Below, piece by piece: positions 39,501-51,849 of a stretch of DNA of 64,000 nucleotides. The stretch covers positions 4,216,001 to 4,280,000 of the forward strand of contig NC_057790.1 in NCBI RefSeq assembly GCF_014905175.1, in the 5' to 3' direction. The stretch comes from Aphidius gifuensis. Taxonomy: Eukaryota > Arthropoda > Insecta > Hymenoptera > Braconidae. Below the pieces are notes generated by a model. That model was not told the origin of the DNA, searched no databases, and saw only the letters and a program-made list of their open reading frames with translations. Within the stretch, counting starts at the first letter, position 1; every line of letters begins with the position of its first letter. The position numbers were made by a program, and so were the translations under genes.

Positions 39501-41454
39501 ATTCGAGTATAATAAATGAAATGTGTGTTTCGTTAATTTCTTTTTTTATTATAACATAATTAAAATTTTTTTGTTTGAAATTAAGCCGAAAGAAATAAAA
39601 TATATATATAATAAATAACGAAGGATTATTAATAACGCAATTTTATTTCGGCTTCTTTTTTGACCTGCTTCTTTACGATTGCAAAAAAAAGAAAAACAAA
39701 AATAAATTAACAACCAACTTCAACTTTTTGTTGTGGTATTTATTTATTTTTTTTTCGCTTCTGCTTCTTTCTCAAACCTGATATTAAAAAATTGATAATA
39801 AATAATTATAAACCAACACACATTTTAACATCTACATTAGAGTTTCTTTATCGAGAAAAATAAATGTAAATAAAACTTTTTTATAATTTATTAAACTTGC
39901 GAAAAGGAGAAAAAAAAGGAAGTTTAAAAATAAAAAAATTGTAATTTCGAGGAATCGAAATTTGTCACTTATATCATAGATAAACGATCCTCTATATCAT
40001 TTGTCGGTGCCATCTATTATGATGGGCCTTAGGGCCCAACTTAACCCCACAATAAATACACACACGTATTTATTTATTCTCATAATATCATACATATATG
40101 TGTGTAATCGTGCCTGATCACGGCCTCCCATACCGCACACACAACTTGATCGATCACAGTTTTAAAAAAAACATTTTTATTCTGCCAGGCCATTTTTTTT
40201 GACTCAACAATTTTCAACTCGAATTTTTTTTTTTATTTTTTTTTCGACCCCTCGATTCTTATCCTCTCACAAACTAACATTCCATAGAAATATTTTGCTT
40301 TTTTTTTTATTATATATTCTTGACTCAAGAGGAATTTTTTTGTTGAAATTTAAAAAAAAAAAAAAACAATAATAATGAAATAATTTAACAAAAATGCAAT
40401 AGATAAAAAAAATTAATTCGTTTTAATTATTTATTGCAAAAGGTGATGGGTAAAAATAAGAAAGAAAAAAATTGTTTTGAATTTTTATGAAATAAATATT
40501 TTGATTTTAGTCAAGTAGAAAAATCTATATGTAATCAGACAAAAAAAAAAAAAAATGTATAAATAACTTGATAATTTGAATGAAAAGAAATAAGTATTTT
40601 AAATGATTATTAATTTATAAAAATTTTATCATGATGATAGCAAAAAATTTCCAGATGAATATAACTTTTATAAATATTTTAAATAAAATGAGTAAAAGAG
40701 TTTAAAAATTATAATGTCGATCAAGCATCACATACGATTATGTTGCGTGCAGTGTACAGTAATTTTTTTTTTTTATTTCTTTATATAGATTGTATTAAAA
40801 AATGCAATGTGTGTACCTGATGTACAGACAAGATAGGTAATTATTATTTAAACTGGTATGTGTAAAACGCACGTGCGCCATATACCCAAGCCATTAAGAA
40901 TTTTATTTAAACTTTTTTATTTGTTAGTCTGATGATGATCATGAAGAGCATGCAATGAAAGAGAGAATCATGGTCATGGATGAATGCACAATAACAAATA
41001 CAAAGCATTGAGAAAATGATGAGAATGAGTGTAACTCTTTCATGCATGTCTCATGGTCAAACGAATTGCCGACATTTAATGTCGATCTAACAATGCCGGT
41101 ACGTCAACTTGTTCACCATCCATGGACATCACAGACGACTTCCGATCTTTTGAATATTCTGCTTTTTTTTTTTTTTAATATTATTCTTGTCTGTTTGTTA
41201 CAGCAAGAAAGTACACACATACTTTGTTATTTTTATTATTCGTATGTATAAAATTCTTATAAGTTTACATATTTGTACAATGACTCTATGGTCAACCGGT
41301 ATATACCTTTTGATTTTTGAACTAAACTTGGCAGCCGTATCTTTATTCCACTATTAGGTATTTATCTGATAAATTATATTGACAGATATAATTTTAACAC
41401 TTTTTATGCGTGAAAATTTTTAATAATTTTAAATGTTGAATTTACTAAAATTTG

Positions 41455-41915
41455 GTATTTTTAACCGAAAGCCAGCATTGTCAAAAAAAATATTTCTAAG
41501 CAAAAGCTTTATGAAATTATACTTCTAGTATTTAGACTACATTGAAATATAATTATCCTGAAAGTTTTTAAAATTTAATTTCAATTATTTCTTATTGTTT
41601 TTGAATTTTATATTTTAGCATGATTTGTAAAGAAAAGTCCGGAGTTTTTGCAGTAGGTCACGTTTATCAAAAAAATTTTTCTAAATTGAATTTTCATGAA
41701 ATTATATGCTTCTAGTATTTAGAAAAAACCTAAATATACTTATCCTCTAAGTTTTAGTAATTGATTTCAATTATTTCTATTTTATATTTATCCGAAATTC
41801 TGTATTTTGCCAACAGTCATCAATGTTAAAAAAAATATATCTGAATACAAATTTTACAAAAAATTATATACTTCTAAAATACAAAAGACACCTAAATATA
41901 TTTATCCCAATTTTA
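41455..41915. repeat. Degenerate tandem repeat, three copies of about 160-190 bp
   Basis: Three successive segments starting near 41455, 41640 and 41800 share an ordered set of blocks: a GCCA-containing lead, a TCAAAAAAAATATTTCTAA-like run (41481, 41667, 41826), GAAATTATACTTCTAGTATTTAG, a TATCC block, and TTTCAATTATTTCT. Copy three is the most diverged and loses similarity after about 41910. Divergence between copies suggests an old duplication. Confidence 0.75.
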
Positions 41916-43596
41916 TATTTTACTCTGACCTCTAAAAATAAATTCTTTTCTTTTAGTTATAAATAATTTAAATATTCAAAATCTATTAAATTTCAATAAA
42001 ATTTTCCAACAGATCATGAAGACTTGATTGCGTTTTTTTTATTATTTTTTATGAAACTTCAATCATATCGAAAACTTTGGAAATATTTCCAATTCAACAC
42101 ATCCAAATATACTGCATATATGTACATCCCTATCCAAATTTTATATTTTATTTTTCATCATCAAAAAAAGTACAGTATATATTTGCAGCCAAAGAGTTTT
42201 TCTACGTGCTTGCATTTTTTTTTTTGGTGCTTGACTTGGTTTATATGATGCATACGTGATTTAAAAAATGCATGAAAACAGATGGATAAAAATTCATACA
42301 AATGTATATACATATATTGAAAAATTGATATTCAAATTCATATGTATATATTAAATGTGATAGTTGTACTTTGTAACAAAAAAAAATGAAAATATCAAAA
42401 AAATGTAAAATTACGACAGCAAGGACTGGTGTGGATAAGGAGAAATAATACTAATAATAATAATATAAATAATAAATGAAAAAAAAAAAGGATGGCAATA
42501 ACATTTATAGTGGCAAAGAAGAAAGAGTCGTGGCGGCAAGGTTCAAAGCCTTGGTGACATGTGACCGACATTGTGAGGCCAAAAACTCTATGCTCCGTTA
42601 TATGCTTTTCTATTACGATTCTTTGTGTTGGCGCCCGCCGCAACTTCTCATTCTCGCTTCGTCTATTTTCGTATCGTTTAAAATATATATAATTATTATT
42701 TATTTTATTTTTTACCTCTCTTTACGCCACTTACATGTACATATTAAACTACAACGCCGTAACAACCCCTCACTGATTTCTTTTATTTTATTTTTTTATT
42801 TTTTTTTTGTGGGTTATAATAATTTATAAAGCGATAAGTGTGTACTTATGTAATTTAGGTGAGCCAAAAGGGTGTGTTTCAATGTGCCCCCCTTATTATT
42901 CTCCAGCACCCTTGTTTTTTTTTTTTTTTTTTTTTCATTATTATTTATATCTTTTTACTGCGGTGTCTTCTCATAAAACATTTGTTTTTGTCATTAGATT
43001 TTTTGGTTGAATTTTATATTTTTAATTTCTGCGGTTTATTTTTTTTATTTATCATGGTTTTTTTTTGTTTTATTAGTTTAATAGTTGTCTACAATGTTTG
43101 TTTTAAAATGCAAAAATAATTTAAATTGAGCTGACAGGTGGAATATTTATGCATGTATTAAATTTAATAAAAAAATAAATAAATTTCATTGGGTCATTTT
43201 ATCTTTAGAATATTTGTTTTTTTTTTTTTGTAATTTATAAACTTTTATTATAAAAATAAAAATCTATCAAATATATACTGTATTATATAAATCAAAAATT
43301 TATCATGTAATTAAATTTTTAATTAAATAAATATTATTTGAGTTGCGACCTCTAAACTTGACATAATATGTGGAAATTAACGTCAACTTTCAATCTTGTT
43401 TTGACCTCGCAAATTGAGCTTAATTTCAACGACTTGAAAATTTTAACAAAATAAAAACTTCAAACGATACAAAAGAGTTTGTTCAAATAAAAAAAAAAAA
43501 ATTTAATTTAGTTTAAATAATATAATTTAAAAAAAATCCTTTCGTAATATATCTTAAAGTATCTAAAAAAATATATAAAAAAATTGCTAAACTTAC

Positions 43597-43666
43597 TTTT
43601 ACTGCAGTTGATGACGAAAATTCCAAAATTGATGTCGTCGACTTGTCCTGTTAAAATCCACATTAT
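43597..43666 (-). other. Exon-like block with good splice signals, gene unknown
   Basis: On the minus strand a pyrimidine-rich TTTATTTGTTGCAG acceptor leads into 70 nt that stay open in one frame (starting I-M-W-I-L-T-G-Q) and end at AAAA|GTAAGT, a strong donor. Taken as an initial coding exon it would give MWILTGQVDDINFGIF and then end in phase 1 after 22 residues. On the plus strand the same block is preceded by a good acceptor (TTACTTTTACTGCAG) and has a short open frame to a TAA, so the strand is ambiguous. I recognise no family and found no partner exon. Confidence 0.25.
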
Positions 43667-44204
43667 CTGCAACAAATAAAATATAAAATTAATAATAATA
43701 ATTATTATTGAGATATAGAAGGTAATATAAGCGCATATATACTTTTTGCAAAACTTTTTGTTAATTTGGATATTATTATCATCAACTCAATATAAATAAT
43801 AAAAGAAATAATAAAATTGAAAGACGAGTTGGTATACATATACATATATGATGATATAGCGACGGCAAACGGCGGAACTTTTGACTTCTCATTGGGCATT
43901 AAAATGAATCAAATAATGCCTCACGGGGCCTCTTTTGATAGCAATAACAATAACGATAAACAACATGCTTACGAGCAAAAATTTCATCTCTTCGTGTGTT
44001 TTATTTTCTTTATTAATATTTTATTCATATACATATATATATTTTTTTTTTTCCTTTTTTTACCTTTATAATAAATATATTAACCCCATTTACGTATATA
44101 CAAGGGCAAATAAAATTAAAAAAAACAATCATCTATATTTATTTAACTACTATTGCTTCAAGGAAAAAAAAAAATTAATAAATAAATTAATAATATCGAA
44201 ATGG

Positions 44205-44230
<26 letters not shown>
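44205..44230. repeat. 26-base poly-A run
   Basis: Uninterrupted A run in intergenic DNA. Confidence 0.85.
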
Positions 44231-44235
<5 letters not shown>

Positions 44236-45480
44236 GTATCAAAAAAATCCCAGTAATATTCGTAATGATTTTGACCGTTATTTGGTGGTGTTTCATTTTA
44301 TTTTTCGTATATGACTGTTTATATTATTATACTGCCTTGAGAATAATAATTAGAAGATAAATAAAGAAATAAATATAAAATGAAAATATATAAATTCATA
44401 TAATATATTTATAATAACGATATAGAGCCAAGAAATGATAATCTTGTCGTCGTTAAGGATCGTTTAGTTGGCGCATTAAATATGCTTTATTTGAAAAACA
44501 AGACTATAGATTATACTGAACCGCAAAATAATTATCAAAATATATATTTTCTTCAACGTAAATGGCTAAAAAAAAATTTAATAATAAATAAATATTATTA
44601 AATTCTATACCTATATGTTTTTTTATTTCATTAAATTTCCATCAAAATTATTTAAAAAAAAAAAAATTTTAATATTTAAATAATTTGTATAAAAAATTGA
44701 TATAGCTGATACATTGAAGGTATAAAAAAATCTTGTTAAACCGTATAATTGCATATAATAGCTTTTGGATAATTCGTTACAGTGCAATTACAATATTGAC
44801 ATAAATATAATATGCATTTTGAACTACCATCAAAGGTTAAGCTCTAAAAAATAAACAAATAAGGTTGAAAAAAAAAAAACGATATATATATTTTTAAACT
44901 CTACTATACATTGTAATAATTAAATTGGCATATATATATATTCAAATTTTAATTTACAAATTACTTTTAATAATAATATTTTCTTTATTATTTTCATTCT
45001 CATTAATATTTACGTTCAAAAAAAAAAAAAAAAAAAAATTATTTAATTTTTTTCTCTTCTCACATTGTAAACCATTTTACACTAAATTTGTGTGAAAAGA
45101 AAAAAAAATATATACCTATATAATATATCATGATTTAAAAAAAAGTTTTGCATGCAGGGCCCGTGTTTTTAGCAAACTCTCGCCCCTTACTTCCCTCTTA
45201 CCAAAGAAACCCTCTGATACCACAGCTGGGCCCCTTCAAAAATTTTACCATGTTCAATATATATATATATATAAAAATAAATAAATATATATATATATAA
45301 AATGTCGGCAAGATGAAAGGCACAGTGATGTTTACATAATAGTGGTCCACCGCAAATCCCCACCCTTTCTACTCACCACAAGAGAAGTAAAGCTTTATGG
45401 ACCTCCTTTTTATTTTATTCTTTATACTTCTATCTTTGACTCGACCAATACCTCCCTCTTTCCTCCACCACCTCATCGTC

Positions 45481-45496
45481 ATCATCATCATCATCC

Positions 45497-45551
<55 letters not shown>

Positions 45552-45575
45552 CCACCACCACCACCACCACCACCA
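45481..45575. repeat. Compound (ATC)n(CAA)18(CCA)n microsatellite
   Basis: Five ATC units (45481-45495), then eighteen CAA units (45498-45551), then about eight CCA units to 45575. In one plus frame this reads as His, then Gln18, then Pro, but the flanking frame is Phe/Leu-rich with no gene-like sequence, so I treat it as non-coding. Confidence 0.93.
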
Positions 45576-48500
45576 ACTACCACCACTTCATTGCTCTTAT
45601 TTTTCAGTTTAAAAATTTTTTTTTTCTTGAAATATGTGTACATGCTCCATCATCGATATACATATATATAGAAACTAACACAATCTTTATGCAATCTTGT
45701 GTATGTATATTTATTTATTACATGTATATACATGGATAATGTATATACACACCCACCACTGGAAACATCAAAAGCGCCGACAGGCAAGACGATGCGCACC
45801 TGCCATCGTCACGCGCACGTCCAACAATCTTATACAACTGCTATAATTCTCATTACCCCTAAATTTTTTAAACTAAATTTAACCCTGATTATCATGATAA
45901 AAAATATACCATCTATATATTATTTTTCTTAAAATACAAATAATGAAAAAAAAAAAAAATTTCTATTTTTTTGAGTAAAAAAGAAAAATAATAAGACAGA
46001 TCAGATTTCTTATGGGTTAAAGTTTACGTCCTGCGAATGTAAACAAGCAGTGCTCCAAGGATCAGGAGGAGAGAAAAAAAATTATTTTTTTTTTTTTTTT
46101 TAAACGGGAAAAAAAAAGGCACGGTCGTGTGACGTTGGAAGAGTAAAAGAGGGGGATAAGGGATAACTTTGGGAAGGGATAAAAGAAGCCGACAAATGGT
46201 CTATCTGAAGGACTTCCCTATATTTCTCAGCTCCATCCACCTGGTGGTGTATCTCACACGGGGCAATACTTTAAATATATTTTATTTTCCATTTAAATTG
46301 AGTTTTTTTTTAAATCTGTGAAAATTATGATTTTTCCAACGAATTAATTTTTTTATTTCAATGAAATTTAGAGTGTTAATTTAAAAAATTGATTATGATT
46401 TTTTTTTTTTATTAATAATTATTTTGTTTTTATATAATGGTGGGGATTTTTTGATGGGCATACAGTGCTGATAACGGATAAATAAAAATAAATAAATATA
46501 TGTATAGCATATAATAATAACGGCAGTAGATTTAGTCAGTAACATGCATTAAGAGGAATAAAATAAAAATAAAAATTAAGTCGCGATTCAACTCGTAAAG
46601 TCGATGTTGTATATCCATATATACCATCATTGGATTTCATGCTCTGCCGGTGTCGTTTATCCTCGATTTTATAGTTACATCGTCTCAATTCTACTGACGC
46701 AAAAAAAATAATAAACAATTTACTTTTAAACATTTTTTTACTCTGCAAAATTACAGATATTCTTTTTCAATATTATATTAAATATTATATCTTCCAAAAA
46801 CCAATAAATTTTTTTTTTATTCAATTTTAAATCTCTAGTAAAAATTTTTTTTGTTTTTTAAATATAAATTTTAAAATATATTTAATAAAAATAATAATAA
46901 TAATAATAAAATTCAGTTTAACAAATGTTGTAGAATTAAAGATGAGAAAGATCAGAGAATAATAATAATAAAATTTAAAAAAAAACTGGTAAGCCAAAAT
47001 CCCAAAAGGTTGTCATCGCCTTTTTCATCCATCAACACCAAGTTGGTGGCAAATCGGGGCGCGAGAATGTTTTTTTTTTTTTTTTAATCTTTATCTCTTT
47101 TGAGAGAATTTTTTATACAAAAATATTTAAGTCTTAAATATTTCACTGAGTGCATATATACGGAGTTAGCTATCGCGCGATACTCTGATACGCGCGGTGT
47201 GCATGTTACGGTACACCATGATCATTAGCGGCTTCGTGCGAAAAAAAGAATGAGATGAAAAAAAAAATCGATGATAAAAAAAAAAAAAGGATAATAGTAA
47301 GAAGGGGATATTGCATGTTGGCTTGTGCGCCGCTTTCAAGAAACTTGTCCTCCACTCTCTTGCACTTGCATCGATTCAACTGAATAAAGCTAACCCTTCT
47401 ACCACCCCCTCCTCCCTCATTCACCTGCACCTTTACATTTTTACGCACTCTATCTCTTTTTATATTCATTTATTTATATATATATATATTTTTTTTTTTA
47501 TTTGGAGGCATCAGAGACTCGCGCCACTAAAGGACTCAAAAAGACAGCGCATTTGTTCCGAGATTGGATATTGGAATTTTGTTCATTAAAAGATTAAATT
47601 AAAATGATGCATTAATTAAATCAATGAATGAATATTCTCAAATGAATTTTTAAAAACCAAAAAAGGATATATTATGTATATCGAAAAAATATTTTAAATC
47701 AATTTTCTTTTTTTTTTGATTATAAGTTGATTATAATTTTTATAACAAATAATAAATTATTAAAAATCTAAAGTTTATTATTTTTTAATATATAAAAAAA
47801 AGAGACATTAATAATCAGACATATGAAGTAAGTATATTTATAGAAAATTGATTTATTAATTTTTTAACAATTACAATACATTTTTTTTTCAGTAGAAAAA
47901 AACATGTATAGTCAGACATTGACAATTGATTTGTTGAATATTATCAAAATATACTAAAAAAATATTTTTTTCATATAGAAAAAAGAAATACGTTCTAAAA
48001 TAATTCAACTTATTATATCTTTCCCCTCATTATATATTTTTTTCGACTATAGTAAAAAAAAAAAAAAAAATGTATAAATTCAAGAAACAATTATTTCATG
48101 AAATAATAATTGTTTGACTTGAAAATTACATTTCCAAAATAAATAAATTTTAATAAAACCTACAGTAGATTATTTGAATAATAAAAAATAGTAATGTATG
48201 AAAAAATCATGAAAATTTAATATTTTCAAATATATATTTAAATGTATATTACATTTGTGCAAAGTTTAAGTAACACCTGCAATGCGTTATAACACAATAT
48301 AGTATATAAATATATTGCAGTTTGAGTATCTCGTGCTTAATGAAGATTAATGATATCAGCACCAGTAGCTGGTTTAGTTATGAAAACGCAAAGAGAACTT
48401 GACCAAAGAGTAACGCATGTGGCTCACAGTTGGTGGTCGTTATGTTGTGTTTTAAATGTGGTCAAAAGTGCCACCACATTGTCATTATTATGAGCGCATA

Positions 48501-51260
48501 TCAGTGTCACCAGTAGACGACACACCAACATTTAACCAAATGTGTTACCTTTTTTCTCACTTTGTAAATTCTCCTTTTTTTTTGTTCAACGCCCTTTTTT
48601 CTTTTTTTGTTGCTAATTTCATAATACATCTCACCTTGCCCCAATCATAAATACCTTTTTTTTTTTATTATTTCATCTTATTTTTTTTTCATTCGATATA
48701 CATATTATTCAGTTATACAATGACTGTACAATATCAAGATGGTTTATAAACTAAACATCACTGATCACCGCATGTACCAACATCAATGGACTAAACCAGC
48801 AAGAAGAGAAGTTTTACCCGCTCATTTCATTGTCGTCCCAGTGGGAGGAACTTGCGACAAGTCCACCTGCGACTTGATTTCTTTGTCGGTTTCTTTCCAG
48901 ACTGTTTTTTTTTTTTCGTTTTTTTTTTTTTTCGGTGATGCTCCTTTGATCTTTCATACACCGTGTGCTCAGATCCATTCTTAACAATGGAAAAATGTTT
49001 TTAAATGAGAATCATTTTATTATTTTTTTTTTTTATCTCTTTTTTTTTCATTTTTTTTTCTCTCAACCTACTCGCTTTTTTATTATTCTTATTTTTTGAG
49101 GACAAATATTCAATTCAACTCTGATATCATTCATTCATTTTGTTTTTTTTTTTTTTCTTAATTATCGTTGATTCTCTTGCACTTTTTTAAAATATTTTAT
49201 TAATAATTATTTTTGTTTGTTCATTAATTAAGGAGGGAATTTTTAATTGGTATATTTTTGTGTAAATATATACTCAGAGATTCACAGGGGGAATTTGTAT
49301 AGTAAATTTTATTTTTTTTTTTAAACGAAACTAAATATTTTGTAAACAGCTTATCGTCGTCCTACTGAATATATTTTGTAAGTATTAAAGATAATGCTCT
49401 TTTGACGCGGTGTATGTGATGCTGCAGCCGCAAAAGTTTATAAACATTAAACTTTTTTCTTTATTCTTATTTTTTCTTTCATTTTTCTGAAAAAATCAGT
49501 GCAAAATCCTGAAAACGTGACTTGAGTTGGTTCAGCTGGGGTTATAGTAACCCAAAAGTCGGAAGAAGAAATATTTCATATATATATATATATAGAAAAG
49601 CGAAAAGAAAATTTTTAAAAAGAAATATATTTATATTTACAAGAAAGTATATATTTTAAAATGTATATAAAAGTATAAAAATAAAAGAAGCGCTTCCGAA
49701 AGTATACAGGTGATGATGATTATAATGGTGATGATGATGATCGCGTGGTGAAGTTGAATATGTGTGAGTGTTGTTTTTCTACCGATATGCAACCTTTTGA
49801 ATGCATCAAAAGAAAAGAAAAAAAAAAAAAAATAGAGACCGAGAGTATGAGATGATGGGGCCCAGGGGGTGGTGTGATTATACGGCTGTTAAATGTTTGC
49901 CTGCGGCAGTGTACAGAGGAGGTGGGCTTGCACAAGGTATACCCAAGGGTTGCAGATGAGTTGGAGAACCCATAAATGGAGAAAGAAATAGGCGTTGCTT
50001 AAAAAAAATAAAAAAAAACCAATGGAAAAAATTAAAAATAAAAAAAACCAGCCATTTAAAAAAAGAAGAAAAAAAATTTATAGATGAAAAAAAAAATATA
50101 TATATATATTTTAATTGACCAATTTATCGGCAATTAATGAAGATTATAATTTATATATTAATTAAAAATGTGATGAAATTTTGATACTTAAAAATATGAT
50201 TTTATGATACTTGCTAAAAAGAAAAAAATAATTTTTTTTTTTTTTTTCATCAATAAAATTTTTAATTTAATCCCAAATTATTTTTATTTTTATATACATC
50301 TAATTTGAATTGAAATTAGATATTTATTAATTTTATTTTGTATATTATTTTTAAATTAAAAAAATAATTTTTTTTTTCATTCTAAATATATATATCGAAT
50401 TTTAAAACTAGTCTTAGTTATTTTTTTTTTTCTTTTTTTTATTATTTTTCTATCAACGATTCTATTGGTTAATTTTTTACGTTTGTAGGCGGTCTCTATG
50501 AGTTTTGTATATATGTTTTGTAATAATAATAAAAAGCCGGTAGTATATATGTTGTTTTTTTTTTTTTGACAACCCTCCGGAAATGAGTGCTTTTCCCAAG
50601 GGGTGGGAGATTTTGTCGTAGTTTAAAATCTCGTCGAAAATTTATGTTATATTATGTCTTGTTATTTTTTTCAAATTTTTAAAATAAACATATTAATTTT
50701 CTACTGATGCGTTCGGCTCGACTTTTATCAATATCCTTTTCTTCTTTCTTATTATGTATATACTTAAATTCTACTCAATCCACGAGGATTGTCAGTCAGC
50801 ATCCGGCAGGCAATGTGAAAGGTAGTCTCAATAATTTCAAAATTAAAAAACACTATTCTCTTTCTATTTTATTTACCAAGTAAATAAAATAAGCAACAAG
50901 CCAATAAAATGCAATATATAGCAATTGAAAAAAAATTCATCAAACTAGTTTGATAAATATAAAATTATTAAAAAAATAGTTAACAAAAAAATCATAATCA
51001 AAAGACAAAAAAAAGTTAATACAAATAAGAGTAAATAATAATAATATTTATAAATATATCTGTCAAATTTTTTACAAGTGATAGAATCAACGTAATCTGG
51101 AGCTTGGTGTTGAATTGTTACAGCAAGAATAAGGTGTTGCAAAGATTGGTGCAAAAAAGTAATAATAATAACAATAATAATAATAATAAAAAAGAAAGAA
51201 AAAAAAAAGGCGTTTGAGAGAAACGACAACAAAAAAAAGCAAAGAAAAAGAAGAACAAGT

Positions 51261-51285
51261 AGAAGAAGAAGAAGAAGAAGAAGAG
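51261..51285. repeat. (GAA)n microsatellite
   Basis: About eight AGA/GAA units at the left edge of a GC-richer island upstream of the Notum start exon. Confidence 0.85.
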
Positions 51286-51681
51286 GCGACACACGGTAGC
51301 TCAGTACCAAGTAGTAGAGCTTTACGAAAACCGACAGCAGTGTGGTTCGCGCTCTTGTCAGGGACGCACGCGTGCCGATTTTTTGATCATTTGTATTTAT
51401 TGTGTGCTCATGCGTATTACCACGTGACCTGTACTTGGCGCCTTTTTCATATTTTTTTTAATCTCATTTCATTCATTAAATAATTCATTCATATACTAAT
51501 AACAAAATACTTATTAAATTGTTGTTATTTGTTTAATTTTTTAAATCAATGATTATATTTTTTTTTACTTGATTTAAAATTTAACTATTTAAAAATTTAA
51601 GTGACCAGGATAATTTAAAAGTGATAAAATGATAATCAAGTACAATGTATTAAAAATTGTGTACAAGTGTTTTTCATACTC

Positions 51682-51831
51682 TCAGTCATCAACTGAGTAA
51701 AAAAAAATTGATTTTATTCTTTTTATTTAAGAAATAAATTGAAAAATTGTGGTTAAAGTTTTTGGAGAACGAGTTTATTCAATTTGGAAATTATTATTGT
51801 TAATTGAGAACTTGAAGTTCTCACTGTCAAT
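51682..51831 (+). promoter_or_regulatory. Candidate Notum initiator and 5' UTR
   Basis: TCAGTC at 51682-51687 fits the insect initiator consensus (TCAGTY), 150 nt before the proposed Notum ATG. An in-frame TGA at 51805-51807 closes the frame upstream, so 51832 is the first usable ATG in that frame. No convincing TATA box or downstream promoter element is present at the expected spacing. Another initiator-like TCAGTA lies at 51301 in the GC-richer island 51190-51440. Confidence 0.3.
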
Positions 51832-51849
51832 ATGTGGATCAATTGTCAG
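51832..51849 (+). CDS. Notum: Notum exon 1: start codon and first six residues
   Basis: Encodes MWINCQ and ends at the strong donor CAG|GTGAGT (51850). Joined in phase 0 to the acceptor at 58695 it gives MWINCQIIMFCMLFLNVVVA, a well-formed signal peptide with a cleavage-like VVA end. Without this exon the first ATG would be at 58701, leaving only 11-12 residues of signal sequence. The 6,845-bp intron is large for this compact genome. An alternative start at 58701 from a nearer promoter cannot be excluded. Confidence 0.7.

Larger units (their letters stand above)
30810..51680. other. 21-kb gene-poor interval between the receptor and Notum
   Basis: No recognisable protein gene on either strand. 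It is mostly A/T-rich sequence with homopolymers. GC-richer islands of 100-300 bp are seen near 30880-31040, 31620-31880, 32520-32640, 34200-34540, 35280-35450, 35890-36080, 37060-37200, 45150-45250, 46010-46270, 47160-47560 and 48340-48560. Repeats and one exon-like block are listed separately. Upstream enhancers or promoters of Notum are the simplest use for such islands, but no factor can be named. Confidence 0.6.

Noticed and set aside
45342..45671. Frame with His, Gln18 and Pro runs, possible polyglutamine protein
   Set aside because: The runs come from the compound ATC/CAA/CCA microsatellite. Flanks are not protein-like, and all three frames on both strands stay open through such repeats.
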